From an uncultured Pontibacter sp. (GTDB taxonomy: Bacteria; Bacteroidota; Bacteroidia; Cytophagales; Hymenobacteraceae), in contig NZ_CANLMZ010000008.1 in the NCBI RefSeq assembly GCF_947492645.1, positions 682,001-746,000 on the forward strand: a stretch of 64,000 nt of DNA. Reading direction: 5' to 3'. The translations under genes were made by a program, and so were the position numbers. This document shows positions 1 to 8,559 of the stretch, piece after piece (within the stretch, counting starts at the first letter, position 1; each line of letters starts with the position of its first letter). The notes beneath the pieces are model-generated. The model was not told the origin of the DNA. It made no database searches and worked only from the letters and a program-made list of their open reading frames with translations.

Positions 1-119
1 TTATTTTTTTCCTTTATTGCTGCAAATCCTGTTTCTGGATACGAACAACCGCCTCCACTACCATTTCTGACCAGAAATAACTAACATTACACACGCTTTA
101 CCAAATATCAAGCATAACT

Positions 120-1877
120 ATGTTAACCACTCTACTACTGGCGGCGTTGCTAAGCACAGGCGCACCTGCGCAAGGCAACCCCGACCTTAAAACCCCTTAC
201 GAAAAAGGAAACGGCAACCAGACTGCCACTTACGACGAAGCCATTGAATGGTACCGCACCCTCGATAAAGTATACGATGAAGTGAAGATGGTACCTTATG
301 GTTACACCGACTCCGGCAGGCTGCTGCACCTGGTAGTGGTATCTACTGATAAAGACTTTGACCCGGCCTCTGTCAGGCAGAAGAATAAGCGTGTACTTCT
401 TATTCAAAATGGCATACACCCAGGCGAGCCAGAAGGAATTGATGCCACCATGATGCTGGTGCGCGATTACCTGCAGGATAAGAAAAAGCGCAAGCAACTG
501 GACAATGTAGTATTGGCGATTATACCGGTATACAATATTGGCGGCTCGCTTAACCGCAACAGCCACACCCGCACCAACCAGAATGGCCCCGAAGAATACG
601 GGTTCAGGGGCAATGCCCGCAACCTCGACCTGAACCGCGACTATATCAAAACAGATTCAAGGAACGCAGCTCTCTTCCACCTGATTTTCCGGGATTGGGA
701 CCCTGATGTATTTATGGACAACCATACATCTAACGGTGCCGATTACCAGCACGTGATGACGCTGATTGCCACACAACATAACAAGCTAAACCCCACGCTG
801 GCTGCTTACCTGAAGCAGAAAATGCTGCCTACCCTATACGATGGCATGCAGAAAGATAAATTCCCGATGGTGCCTTATATGAACACAGTAGGCGAAACAC
901 CCGAAAAAGGAATTGAGGGCTTTATGGAGTCGCCACGCTATGCCACCGGCTACACAGCGCTATACAACACTATTGGCTTTGTACCCGAAACACACATGCT
1001 AAAACCTTTTAAACAGCGTGTGCAGGCTACTTACAAGCTAATGGAGCACATGGTAGAAACGGTACACCGCGATGCCGAAGAGATAGGAAACCTCAGAGCC
1101 AAAGCCAAGCAAGAAACATTAACGCAACAGAACTTTGCCCTTAACTGGAAACTCGATACAACCAAAGTTGATAAAATACCTTTCTTGGGATATGCCGCTA
1201 AGTACAAACCAAGCGACGTGAGTGGCCTGGAGCGTTTGTACTATGACCGCAAAGCACCATACAGCACCAAAATAAACTACTACGACGAGTTTAAGCCCAT
1301 TACTACGGTACAAAAGCCCGTTGCCTACATTATACCGTTTGCATGGCGCGAGGTAATCGATCGCCTTAAAACAAATAAGGTGGAAATGAAGCAACTAAAG
1401 CGCGACACCACGCTGCAGGTAGAAACCTATTACATAACCGACTATAAAACCAGCCCCCGCGCCTACGAAGGGCACTACATACACTCTGATGTAAAAGTGG
1501 AGAAGCGCACCATGCAGCGCCAGTTTCTGCAGGGCGATTATGTGGTGTACCTTAACCAGGCTGCCAACCGCTTTTTAGTGGAAACGCTGGAGCCGCAGGC
1601 CATTGATTCATACTTTGCCTGGAACTTCTTCGATTCGATACTGATGCAAAAAGAATATTTCTCAAGCTATGTTTTTGAAGACCTGGCCGCCGAGTACCTG
1701 AAAAAAGATCCGGAGCTGAGAAAACGCCTGGAAGAGCGTAAAAAGCAGGACCCTGACTTTGCCAAAAGCGCCCGCGCCCAACTGGATTTTGTTTACCGCA
1801 ACACGCCTCACTACGAGTTTACACACAATATGTATCCGGTTGGCAGGCTGCTGCAAAACATAAAGCTCCCGCTGTAA
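120..1877 (+). CDS. M14 family zinc carboxypeptidase, secreted
   Basis: Predicted exported metallocarboxypeptidase of 585 residues. A signal peptide covers about residues 1-18 (hydrophobic, ending APAQG). The M14 zinc ligands are visible as HPGE (H100, E103) and a later DNHTS (H202), and NLDLNRD near residue 170 supplies the substrate-binding arginine region. The GFVPETH stretch near residue 290 is the likely catalytic glutamate segment. The long C-terminal part beyond residue 330 is not recognised and may be a family-specific accessory domain. It probably trims peptides in the periplasm or outside the cell. It is monocistronic, with a terminator about 75 bases downstream. The start at the first ATG gives a good signal peptide. 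Confidence 0.88.
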   Translation: MLTTLLLAALLSTGAPAQGNPDLKTPYEKGNGNQTATYDEAIEWYRTLDKVYDEVKMVPYGYTDSGRLLHLVVVSTDKDFDPASVRQKNKRVLLIQNGIHPGEPEGIDATMMLVRDYLQDKKKRKQLDNVVLAIIPVYNIGGSLNRNSHTRTNQNGPEEYGFRGNARNLDLNRDYIKTDSRNAALFHLIFRDWDPDVFMDNHTSNGADYQHVMTLIATQHNKLNPTLAAYLKQKMLPTLYDGMQKDKFPMVPYMNTVGETPEKGIEGFMESPRYATGYTALYNTIGFVPETHMLKPFKQRVQATYKLMEHMVETVHRDAEEIGNLRAKAKQETLTQQNFALNWKLDTTKVDKIPFLGYAAKYKPSDVSGLERLYYDRKAPYSTKINYYDEFKPITTVQKPVAYIIPFAWREVIDRLKTNKVEMKQLKRDTTLQVETYYITDYKTSPRAYEGHYIHSDVKVEKRTMQRQFLQGDYVVYLNQAANRFLVETLEPQAIDSYFAWNFFDSILMQKEYFSSYVFEDLAAEYLKKDPELRKRLEERKKQDPDFAKSARAQLDFVYRNTPHYEFTHNMYPVGRLLQNIKLPL

Positions 1878-1950
1878 CTGCTATCCTCTAAAAAATAACA
1901 GCAATACGTTTGCGAGATTATTAAAAGGCACAACCTCTGCCTAAAGTATA

Positions 1951-1985
1951 AAAAGGGACCGCCTGCATGGTGGTCCCTTTTGTTT
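1951..1985 (+). terminator. Rho-independent terminator after the M14 peptidase
   Basis: Inverted repeat AAAAGGGACC (1951-1960) and GGTCCCTTTT (1972-1981) with an 11-base loop, followed by T-rich sequence. A copy of AAGTATA overlaps its left edge. Confidence 0.8.
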
Positions 1986-2102
1986 ACTACCTGTAGCCAA
2001 TCAACTGCAAGTATAAATTCTCTTGCTAACCCACACAGGCATTAATCCTCGTCACTAAAAAATTTCTTGCATATAACAGCTTTATTGTTCTACTTTGAGA
2101 CT

Positions 2103-2140
2103 TGATAGTATTACTATCAGTACAATAACTGTTACTATCA
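2103..2140. promoter_or_regulatory. Perfect 17-bp palindrome plus extra half-site, candidate TetR operator
   Basis: TGATAGTATTACTATCA at 2103-2119 is a perfect palindrome around a central T. The right half TTACTATCA recurs at 2132-2140. It lies about 60 bases before a three-gene group that ends with a TetR regulator, so autoregulation through this site is the natural inference. Binding is not shown by the sequence. Confidence 0.6.
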
Positions 2141-2181
2141 AAAATGCGCTATAAGGTCAGCTTTAAAAAATTAAAAATGAC

Positions 2182-2406
2182 TTGCCGGCAGGATTAGTGG
2201 TATTCCTGGTAGCTGTACTGCTCTGCCTCGGCATTGTGATGGCGTCTGGTGCTCCGCTTTTCTCGGGTATCATAGCTGGTATAGCAGGAGGTATTGTTTT
2301 GCGCACCCTACTCAAAGTACCTGAAGATGGCGAATTAGGAATCGGTTACACCAAGTCGGCTGTTGTTGACCACGATGTAAAGAACCGGTACAAACCAAGA
2401 ATATAA
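2182..2406 (+). CDS. Small membrane protein, unknown function
   Basis: A 74-residue protein with one or two hydrophobic segments (about residues 4-22 and 27-42, glycine and alanine rich) and a polar tail. I do not recognise the family. The only available start in this frame is TTG. An ATG five bases upstream (2177) is out of frame and would join this frame only if one base were missing, so a start-region frameshift is possible. It is the first gene of a group with the carbonic anhydrase (80 bases downstream) and the TetR gene, behind the palindrome at 2103. Existence as a gene is likely but not certain. Confidence 0.5.
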   Translation: MPAGLVVFLVAVLLCLGIVMASGAPLFSGIIAGIAGGIVLRTLLKVPEDGELGIGYTKSAVVDHDVKNRYKPRI

Positions 2407-2485
2407 AACTGACTGTGCACGAGGTATAACAGCAGGAAGTACAGTAGTATCATTATAAAAAACTTAACCCATAACGGATAAAGAA

Positions 2486-3157
2486 ATGAGAACCCAGACC
2501 AAAGAAACACAGGCAGAACTAACTCCTCAGAAAGCAATAGAAATACTTTCGGAAGGCAATAAGCGGTTTGTTAGTAACCTGAAAGCCAACCGCAACCTGT
2601 TGCAGCAGGTAAACGAAACATCTGAGGGCCAGCACCCCTTCGCCATCATACTTAGCTGCATCGATTCCAGAACATCAGCAGAGCTTATATTTGACCAGGG
2701 GCTGGGCGATATATTTAGCGCCAGAATTGCAGGCAACATTGTAAACGAAGACATACTGGGCAGTATGGAATTTGCCTGCAAGGTAGCGGGCTCTAAGCTG
2801 ATAGTGGTATTGGGCCACTCCAAATGCGGAGCCATAAAAGGTGCCTGCGACCATGTAGAGATGGGCAATTTAACAGGTTTGGTAAAAAAAATAGAGCCAT
2901 CTGTAAATGCCGTCGAAACGCCAGGAGATAGAAATTCATCAAACCCGGAGTTTGTAGAAAAAGTAGCCGAGGTAAATGTGCACAGAATGCTTGACGAGGT
3001 TCAGGAAAAAAGCAGTATACTTCGGGAAATGATTCAGAACGGCGAGATTGGTATAATTGGTGGCATGTATGATGTGGAAACCGGAGCCGTTGAATTTTAC
3101 GAGCATACTTTTAATATAAAAGAAACAGTTAATGAAGAGCTTGCTGGCAAACATTAA
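2486..3157 (+). CDS. Beta-class carbonic anhydrase
   Basis: Zinc enzyme that interconverts CO2 and bicarbonate, 223 residues. The beta-class ligands are all present: C58 in CIDSR with the D60-R62 dyad, and H111 and C114 in GHSKCGA. Length is normal for the family and there is no signal peptide, so it should be cytoplasmic. Its 3' end overlaps the TetR gene by 26 bases, which implies cotranscription and probably translational coupling. The neighbours suggest regulated expression through the palindromic site at 2103. It may supply bicarbonate or balance pH when the small membrane protein is also made; that link is inference. Confidence 0.92.
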   Translation: MRTQTKETQAELTPQKAIEILSEGNKRFVSNLKANRNLLQQVNETSEGQHPFAIILSCIDSRTSAELIFDQGLGDIFSARIAGNIVNEDILGSMEFACKVAGSKLIVVLGHSKCGAIKGACDHVEMGNLTGLVKKIEPSVNAVETPGDRNSSNPEFVEKVAEVNVHRMLDEVQEKSSILREMIQNGEIGIIGGMYDVETGAVEFYEHTFNIKETVNEELAGKH

Positions 3158-3812
3158 GATAACAGTAGATGAAAAAGTATACCTGAAAGACCCTGAAAGC
3201 TCTGAGAAAGGGCAACAGATAATTGAACACGGTATACACTTGATTGATGAACTTGGCCTGGAAGCTTTTACCTTTAAAAAATTAGCTGAAAGAATAGGCA
3301 CGACAGAGGCCACCATTTACCGTTACTTCGAGAGCAAACACAAGCTGCTGATATACCTTATCTCGTGGTACTGGAATTGGCTGGAGTACAGATTGGTTTT
3401 CTCTACAACGAATATCACCTCTGCGAGTGAGCGTCTGAAGATCGCCATTCATATTTTATCCGGAAAGATAGAAGACGATGTGAACTTTGCCCACATCAGC
3501 GAAGTGGCGTTGCAACGCATCGTGGTAGCCGAATCAGCTAAAGCATATCTTACAAAAGAAGTAGATGCAGATAATAAAGAGGGCTTCTTTTTAAGCTACA
3601 AGCGATTGTGCAAGCGTATTGCAGATATGGTAAGGGAGATAAACCCGGATTATAGTTACCCTGAGTCGTTGGTTTCTACGGTAGCTGAAAGTGCCCATTA
3701 CCAGATTTTCTTTTCGAAGCACCTGCCCTCTTTAACAAATATAAACGGCGGCAAGCAGCACCAGCTAGAGAAGTTTCTGATAGACTTGGTATTTAAGGCA
3801 ATTTCAAAGTAA
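3132..3812 (+). CDS. TetR/AcrR family transcriptional regulator
   Basis: 226 residues with an N-terminal TetR helix-turn-helix at roughly residues 20-70 (GLEAFTFKKLAERIG, then TEATIYRYFESK), followed by an all-helical ligand-binding region of no recognised specificity. Its ATG lies inside the carbonic anhydrase gene (26-base overlap). It probably represses its own operon by binding the 17-bp palindrome at 2103-2119; this is inferred from position and symmetry. A strong terminator follows immediately. Confidence 0.85.
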   Translation: MKSLLANIKITVDEKVYLKDPESSEKGQQIIEHGIHLIDELGLEAFTFKKLAERIGTTEATIYRYFESKHKLLIYLISWYWNWLEYRLVFSTTNITSASERLKIAIHILSGKIEDDVNFAHISEVALQRIVVAESAKAYLTKEVDADNKEGFFLSYKRLCKRIADMVREINPDYSYPESLVSTVAESAHYQIFFSKHLPSLTNINGGKQHQLEKFLIDLVFKAISK

Positions 3813-3831
3813 AAAGACTTTGTAAAAAAAT

Positions 3832-3867
3832 AAAAGAGCCACAGGTAATGTGGCTCTTTTATTTTTT
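3832..3867 (+). terminator. Rho-independent terminator after the TetR gene
   Basis: Twelve-base perfect stem AAAAGAGCCACA (3832-3843) with TGTGGCTCTTTT (3849-3860), a five-base loop and an ATTTTTTA tail. Confidence 0.88.
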
Positions 3868-4003
3868 ATACTGCTTAGCTACTAAAGCAAGTATAGTAGT
3901 TTATACTTACAAATGCTCCTACTGCTATACTTAACTGCTGTTGTTTTACCAACAAACCAACGTTGCGCCTAAAATAACTATTACAGGCGCCGCTAAACAT
4001 ACA

Positions 4004-4798
4004 TCAGGCAGGAACTTCTATCTCACCGGTTAAATAAGTTACCGCCTTGCCTGTGATATTTACCCTATCGCCGGCAAGTTCACAGGTAAGTTTGCCTTGC
4101 CTTTTAGATAATTGCTTCGCTGTAAGTATGGTTTTATTTAGTTTCTGACTCCAGTAAGGTGTAAGTGTGGTGTGTGCAGAACCTGTTACGGGATCTTCGT
4201 TAATGCCTACCTGCGGGCAAAAGAACCGCGAGACAAAATCAACATCATCTCCCGGAGCAGTCACGATAACACCTCTCCCACCGGCACTTTCAATCAACCT
4301 GAAATCGGGATTAAATGCCTCAATGTCCTGCTGCTTCTCGAATAACAACATAAAATCTGTTTTGCCTTTGTAAGTGGCTACTGGCGTTTTAGCCAATGCC
4401 TCTACTAGCACCTGGGGTGTTTCAATTTGAGCAAGTGTATCCGCCGGAAAGTCAAGCGTCAGCTCATCCCCGTTTTTGCTTACCGCCAGTTGGCCGCTGT
4501 TCCGGGACTGCAGGAGTATTTTATCCGTCGGGTGGCCGTAATAGCGGAACAACACATATGCTGCAGCCAGCGTGGCATGGCCGCAAAGATCCACTTCTAC
4601 GGTAGGTGTAAACCATCTTATTTCGTAAGCATCGGCTACCGGTACTACAAAAGCTGTTTCGGCAAGGTTGTTCTCCATTGCAATTTGCTGCATCACTACA
4701 GGCTCAAGCCATGAATCGAGCACACAAACTGCCGCCGGGTTACCACTAAAAACCTTATCTGCAAAAGCGTCTATCTGGTATAGTTTTATTTTCTGCAT
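4004..4798 (-). CDS. PhzF family isomerase/epimerase-like protein
   Basis: Member of the diaminopimelate-epimerase-fold PhzF family, 264 residues from the chosen start. Hallmarks are IDAFADKVFSGNPAAV at the N-terminus, NNLAETAFV with the catalytic-type Glu (E47), DLCGHATLAAAYVL, and EDPVTGSAHTTL near the C-terminus. I start at the internal ATG (4798) because the conserved family begins there; an in-frame extension to 4873 has no family sequence. No phenazine genes are nearby, so the substrate is unknown. It is transcribed divergently from the cupin gene across a 118-base gap. Confidence 0.85.
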   Translation of the reverse strand: MQKIKLYQIDAFADKVFSGNPAAVCVLDSWLEPVVMQQIAMENNLAETAFVVPVADAYEIRWFTPTVEVDLCGHATLAAAYVLFRYYGHPTDKILLQSRNSGQLAVSKNGDELTLDFPADTLAQIETPQVLVEALAKTPVATYKGKTDFMLLFEKQQDIEAFNPDFRLIESAGGRGVIVTAPGDDVDFVSRFFCPQVGINEDPVTGSAHTTLTPYWSQKLNKTILTAKQLSKRQGKLTCELAGDRVNITGKAVTYLTGEIEVPA

Positions 4799-4916
4799 GT
4801 ATGTTAACGTATAAGTAGGGCCAGTATTGGCAGCTGCAAAATAGTAAAAATACGGAAGCCTTGTCATAAACATAAAGCCACACTTGCAAGTATAAATCTT
4901 AAATATATTCCAAAAA

Positions 4917-5441
4917 ATGAGTGAGCTGTACGCAACTACCTACAAGCTTGTACCCGGCGATAAAATTCCCAACAACAGCAAATTGCCTGTACTTTACTAT
5001 AAACAGGTTTTGGGTAGCAAAGCCCCCTTTACTGCGCAGTTTAAAGCCGCTTTTGAGAAGAATAACTGGAAGGGCATTTGGGTAAACGGCATCTTTAATT
5101 ACCATCACTACCACAGCACATCGCATGAGGTGTTGGGTGTAGCAGCCGGCTCTGCTGAAGTTATACTTGGCGGACCAGACGGTAAAGTTTTTAACCTGGA
5201 GGCTGGCGACATGGTGGTTTTACCAGCCGGCACCGGACATTGCCTGAAACATGCTTCTCCGGATTTTAAGGTAGTGGGAGCATACCCAAACGGCCAGCAA
5301 AGCTACGACATCTGCACCCAAGACACCGACCCTGAAGCTAAAGTAAAAACCATTGCACAGGTGCCCTTACCTGCCCAAGACCCCGTAGGCGGAACAACCG
5401 GGCCTTTGGTAGAAATCTGGGGCAGAGCGAAGCAAACGTAG
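4917..5441 (+). CDS. Cupin domain protein
   Basis: 174 residues with a single cupin barrel. Motif 1 is visible as YHHYHSTSHEVLGVAAG (metal-binding histidines and Glu) and motif 2 as GDMVVLPAGTGH (second His). This layout is typical of small metal-dependent cupins of the YjlB kind. There is no signal peptide. The substrate cannot be told from sequence. It is divergent from the PhzF-like gene and ends 14 bases before the convergent HAD gene. Confidence 0.82.
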   Translation: MSELYATTYKLVPGDKIPNNSKLPVLYYKQVLGSKAPFTAQFKAAFEKNNWKGIWVNGIFNYHHYHSTSHEVLGVAAGSAEVILGGPDGKVFNLEAGDMVVLPAGTGHCLKHASPDFKVVGAYPNGQQSYDICTQDTDPEAKVKTIAQVPLPAQDPVGGTTGPLVEIWGRAKQT

Positions 5442-5455
5442 CCTGGCCACAAGTA

Positions 5456-6082
5456 CTACAAAAGCTTTAGGTCAGAGAACGCATCTATACTTTTCACATC
5501 AGCAGCTACTGTACCAAAGCCGTAAGCTGCCAGTATAAACGGCACTTGTGCCTTTTGGCTGGCTTCGTAATCGCCGGTGGTATCGCCTATGTATACTGCC
5601 TGTTTCATGTTGTTTCGCTTAACCACCTCCACTATGTTCTCGGCTTTAGAAAGCCCCCTGTTACCATAGCAGTCGTGGTCTGTAAAGTAGTGGTGCAGGT
5701 TATGGTACTCCAGGAAAGTTTCGATGTAACCGCTCTGGCAGTTGCTCACAATGGCCAGTTTATACTTTCCCTTCAGGTAATCGAGTGTTTCCTTTACCTC
5801 CGGGTACAGCTTGCCCCCCTGTTCCTTCAGTCTTTCCATTTCCAGGCGTGCACACAGCTTTTGCAGCTTTTCGCGCTGCTCCCCTTTCATCTCCGGGAAA
5901 AGCTTATCGTAAATGGCATCGTAAGGCATTCCGGCCAATCCGCGCACTCTTTCTGCTGTTATGGCAACATCAGTTATGCCGGCTTCGCGCACAGCCTGCT
6001 GCCAGGCTGTGGCAATTGCCTGGGTGGAGTCCCAAAGCGTGCCGTCCAGGTCAAATATGATACTATCGTATGTGTTCGTCAT
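5456..6082 (-). CDS. HAD family hydrolase, phosphatase-like
   Basis: 208-residue HAD superfamily protein. Motif I is FDLDGTLWDS (nucleophile D11 and general acid D13), motif II is the SNCQSG segment near residue 120, and motif IV is IGDTTGDYEAS. A helical cap lies between motifs I and II, as in phosphoglycolate phosphatase or beta-phosphoglucomutase relatives. Substrate unknown. It starts one base after the DUF3267 gene ends, so the two are surely one transcript. Confidence 0.85.
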   Translation of the reverse strand: MTNTYDSIIFDLDGTLWDSTQAIATAWQQAVREAGITDVAITAERVRGLAGMPYDAIYDKLFPEMKGEQREKLQKLCARLEMERLKEQGGKLYPEVKETLDYLKGKYKLAIVSNCQSGYIETFLEYHNLHHYFTDHDCYGNRGLSKAENIVEVVKRNNMKQAVYIGDTTGDYEASQKAQVPFILAAYGFGTVAADVKSIDAFSDLKLL

Positions 6083-6083
6083 G

Positions 6084-6686
6084 TTATTTATTTTTTACCA
6101 GCACGTAGCAGCCAATTTTATCAGGGTGATCCTGCACCAGGTCCTCCTTCTTTTGGTGGCGCAGCATCCAAAGCACCAGCAAGTCGCCGCCGGCAGCTAT
6201 GGAAAAGAAAAGCCCGAACAAGTAAACGAGGATATTGCCCCATGCCAAGCCAACAATTGCAGGCAGCAGGCCCATTACCAAACCCGGCATTATACCACCA
6301 AGTATGTAAGGGCGCAACGGCAGTACTTCGCGGCAATGGCAGTAAGGTGTAAGCATAGCCCAATACACTCCGTACTTTATCGATTTGAGTCCGCGCTTAC
6401 AGAAAACAGCCCATGTAAAGCCGTGCAGCATTTCGTGCACCACAGCGCCCACTATAAACACGCCCAACATTATAAATGGAGAAAGCATGAGCCAGGTTTT
6501 ATAAGTGGTTGCCAATACCCTGAGGTTGCCAGCACTAAACTGCTCGGGCCATGCCAGAAGGTAAGCTACCATGTACACCAGCATAATCGGAAGTATAAAG
6601 AACAAGGCATACACATTTGCGCTGCCTGCGCTCATGGCTAACTCTACTTTACTATAATTTCCTTTTTCCGTGTCTGCTGCTTCCAT
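6084..6686 (-). CDS. DUF3267 membrane protein with zincin-type HExxH
   Basis: 200-residue membrane protein with about four transmembrane segments. HEMLH (H84, E85, H88) lies within a hydrophobic stretch, matching the DUF3267 family of putative membrane zinc peptidases. CHCREVLPLRPY follows near residue 120, a further conserved block. Proteolytic activity is inferred from the motif and has not, to my knowledge, been established for the family. It lies directly upstream of the HAD gene in the same transcript. Confidence 0.78.
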   Translation of the reverse strand: MEAADTEKGNYSKVELAMSAGSANVYALFFILPIMLVYMVAYLLAWPEQFSAGNLRVLATTYKTWLMLSPFIMLGVFIVGAVVHEMLHGFTWAVFCKRGLKSIKYGVYWAMLTPYCHCREVLPLRPYILGGIMPGLVMGLLPAIVGLAWGNILVYLFGLFFSIAAGGDLLVLWMLRHQKKEDLVQDHPDKIGCYVLVKNK

Positions 6687-6812
6687 ACTACTGGCAAAGT
6701 ACGTTAAAAACTATGCGTGCAAAAAATCAAATTTCTCCTGCTGCTACTGTGGTGGCGTAGAAGTTAGCCAACTGCACTTGTTGTTTTCAAGTATAGATAC
6801 GATTTTTGAAGT

Positions 6813-7565
6813 ATGAAATTATTCCGCATACATTTTTACCTGTTAAGCTTATCGCTGGGTTTTGCTTTTGCAACTCCCTACAAAGCACTTGCCCAGAACG
6901 ACCGTGTAAAAGATTATAACCGGAATGGCTGGTACATGTACTTCGGCGACCATAAACTAACCAGCAAATGGGGGCTGCACACAGAAGCACAACTCCGGAG
7001 ACACAACTGGCTTAAAGACCCGCAACAGCTCCTCCTGAGGGGCGGCCTGAACTATAACCTGACCGAAAGCACTATGTTTACCCTGGGGTATGGTTTTGTG
7101 GAGACTTACCCTTATGGTGAGTTTCCGGCTGCCGATGATTTTGTGGAGCACCGCATTTACGAGCAACTGCAATTAAAAGGAAGCCTGGCACGCCTTGGCC
7201 TTACGCACCGCTACCGCCTGGAGCAGCGCTGGGTACAGTCGCCGGTTACCTCAGCGTATACTTATCTTAACCGTGCCCGCTACATGCTTCGGGCCACGCT
7301 ACCTTTAGCAGGCCCAGGTACAGACCCAAAGGAACTCTACTTAACTGCTTACGACGAAGTTTTTATTGGATTCGGGGAAAACGTACAACGCAATATCTTC
7401 GATCAGAACCGGGTATATGTGGCGCTAGGCTACAAAATAAACGAAGCCGCCTCTCTGGAAGCCGGATACATGAACCAGATTTCCCAAAAAGCCAACGGCA
7501 CCGTATTTGAGCATAACCATACGTTACAAGTAGGCCTTACTTATAACCTTGACTTCAGTAAATAA
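6813..7565 (+). CDS. DUF2490 outer-membrane beta-barrel protein
   Basis: 250 residues with an N-terminal signal peptide ending near ALAQN (about residue 29). The rest is a series of alternating amphipathic strands (for example WGLHTEAQLRRHNW, and LTHRYRLEQRW) ending in LQVGLTYNLDFSK, typical of a small outer-membrane barrel. The strand pattern and tail match DUF2490, widespread in Bacteroidetes and of unknown function. It is convergent with the next gene and appears monocistronic. Confidence 0.78.
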   Translation: MKLFRIHFYLLSLSLGFAFATPYKALAQNDRVKDYNRNGWYMYFGDHKLTSKWGLHTEAQLRRHNWLKDPQQLLLRGGLNYNLTESTMFTLGYGFVETYPYGEFPAADDFVEHRIYEQLQLKGSLARLGLTHRYRLEQRWVQSPVTSAYTYLNRARYMLRATLPLAGPGTDPKELYLTAYDEVFIGFGENVQRNIFDQNRVYVALGYKINEAASLEAGYMNQISQKANGTVFEHNHTLQVGLTYNLDFSK

Positions 7566-7624
7566 AAAAGGAACTACAGGTACCCAACGTTTTGAGAAAG
7601 CTAATTTTAAACCCACCAGCAGAT

Positions 7625-8320
7625 TTAATGGACCTGGCTTGTTGTGTTGGAAATAGTGTTGAAGTAGTTAACAATGGCTATAAGCTCGTGGGGCTTCTCA
7701 TAATCCAGCTTGTTTAGCTTTACATACGACTTTACATCCTTCGATTTTTTACCGAAAAGCGAATGCAGGTCCTTGCGCAGATTCCTGAGGCTTAATATTT
7801 CCCCATCGGGTAGCAGAATGTAATAAAGCTCCTTTACCTGGTCTGTAAACTGGTTGGAGCTGTAGTTGTTAGGATCGTAAAAGTAATTTGAAGCAGCTAT
7901 GTTACTGCCATCCCGCCTGACGTACGTTTCGCGCATAATCAGCGTGAGCAGGCCCCGGTTCAGTTCCTCAAAAAATGTCGGCTTTTTAAAATCGGAGTAG
8001 GCTTTACCCATATCCCAGCGCAACGTCCTGAAAGTATAAGACCTGCCGCTAGGCATTTCCTGGGCTATAAAGTATTCCACATTTACTGGCGATAGCGAAC
8101 TCATCGTTCCATCTTCATGATGCACATTCACAATATCCTGTGTTCTGTAATAGGTAAGGGCACCATAAAGGGTGTCGCCATCAACCAGTACTACTTTGCC
8201 TGTAGGCCACTCCTGCACATCTATAGCAGGCCGAAACTGTGCCAGGCTCACTTCTGGCTTTATACCCAGCCATGCTATCATTACGCACATCAAAACAAGG
8301 GATGTAAGTTTGTTTTTCAT
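7625..8320 (-). CDS. Secreted hypothetical protein
   Basis: 231 residues with a clear signal peptide (residues 1-27, ending VSLAQ). The N-terminal part has the pattern GKVVLVDGDTLYGALTYY seen in a group of exported Bacteroidetes proteins that I cannot assign to a named function. The remainder is mixed polar sequence with no recognisable catalytic motif. It appears monocistronic. Confidence 0.7.
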   Translation of the reverse strand: MKNKLTSLVLMCVMIAWLGIKPEVSLAQFRPAIDVQEWPTGKVVLVDGDTLYGALTYYRTQDIVNVHHEDGTMSSLSPVNVEYFIAQEMPSGRSYTFRTLRWDMGKAYSDFKKPTFFEELNRGLLTLIMRETYVRRDGSNIAASNYFYDPNNYSSNQFTDQVKELYYILLPDGEILSLRNLRKDLHSLFGKKSKDVKSYVKLNKLDYEKPHELIAIVNYFNTISNTTSQVH

Positions 8321-8470
8321 AGTCTTATAATTAGGTTAAATTGGATATTACTTCACCTGGCTCACGTCCACACATCCTATCCAATTGTAAATCAGTCGCA
8401 TATACTTTTGTATTCATTTTCTGATAAAAAGTTACACGTTTACCCAGACTAAAACTATGAAATACTAAAA

Positions 8471-8509
8471 AACCCGCCTGGGGCCATTTTCAGGCACCAC
8501 AGGCGGGTT
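8471..8509 (-). terminator. Terminator of ribBA
   Basis: Inverted repeat AACCCGCCTG (8471-8480) with CAGGCGGGTT (8500-8509). On the minus strand it is followed by a T-rich tail and lies 50 bases after the ribBA stop. Confidence 0.8.
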
Positions 8510-8559
8510 AAAAAATTGAACAAACGTAATTGAGCCGCTTGTAGTATGTATTTTTAATT

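Noticed and set aside
5546..6352. A 268-codon open frame opposite the HAD and DUF3267 genes
   Set aside because: It is the antisense of two genes with clear motifs, and its translation has no recognisable family.
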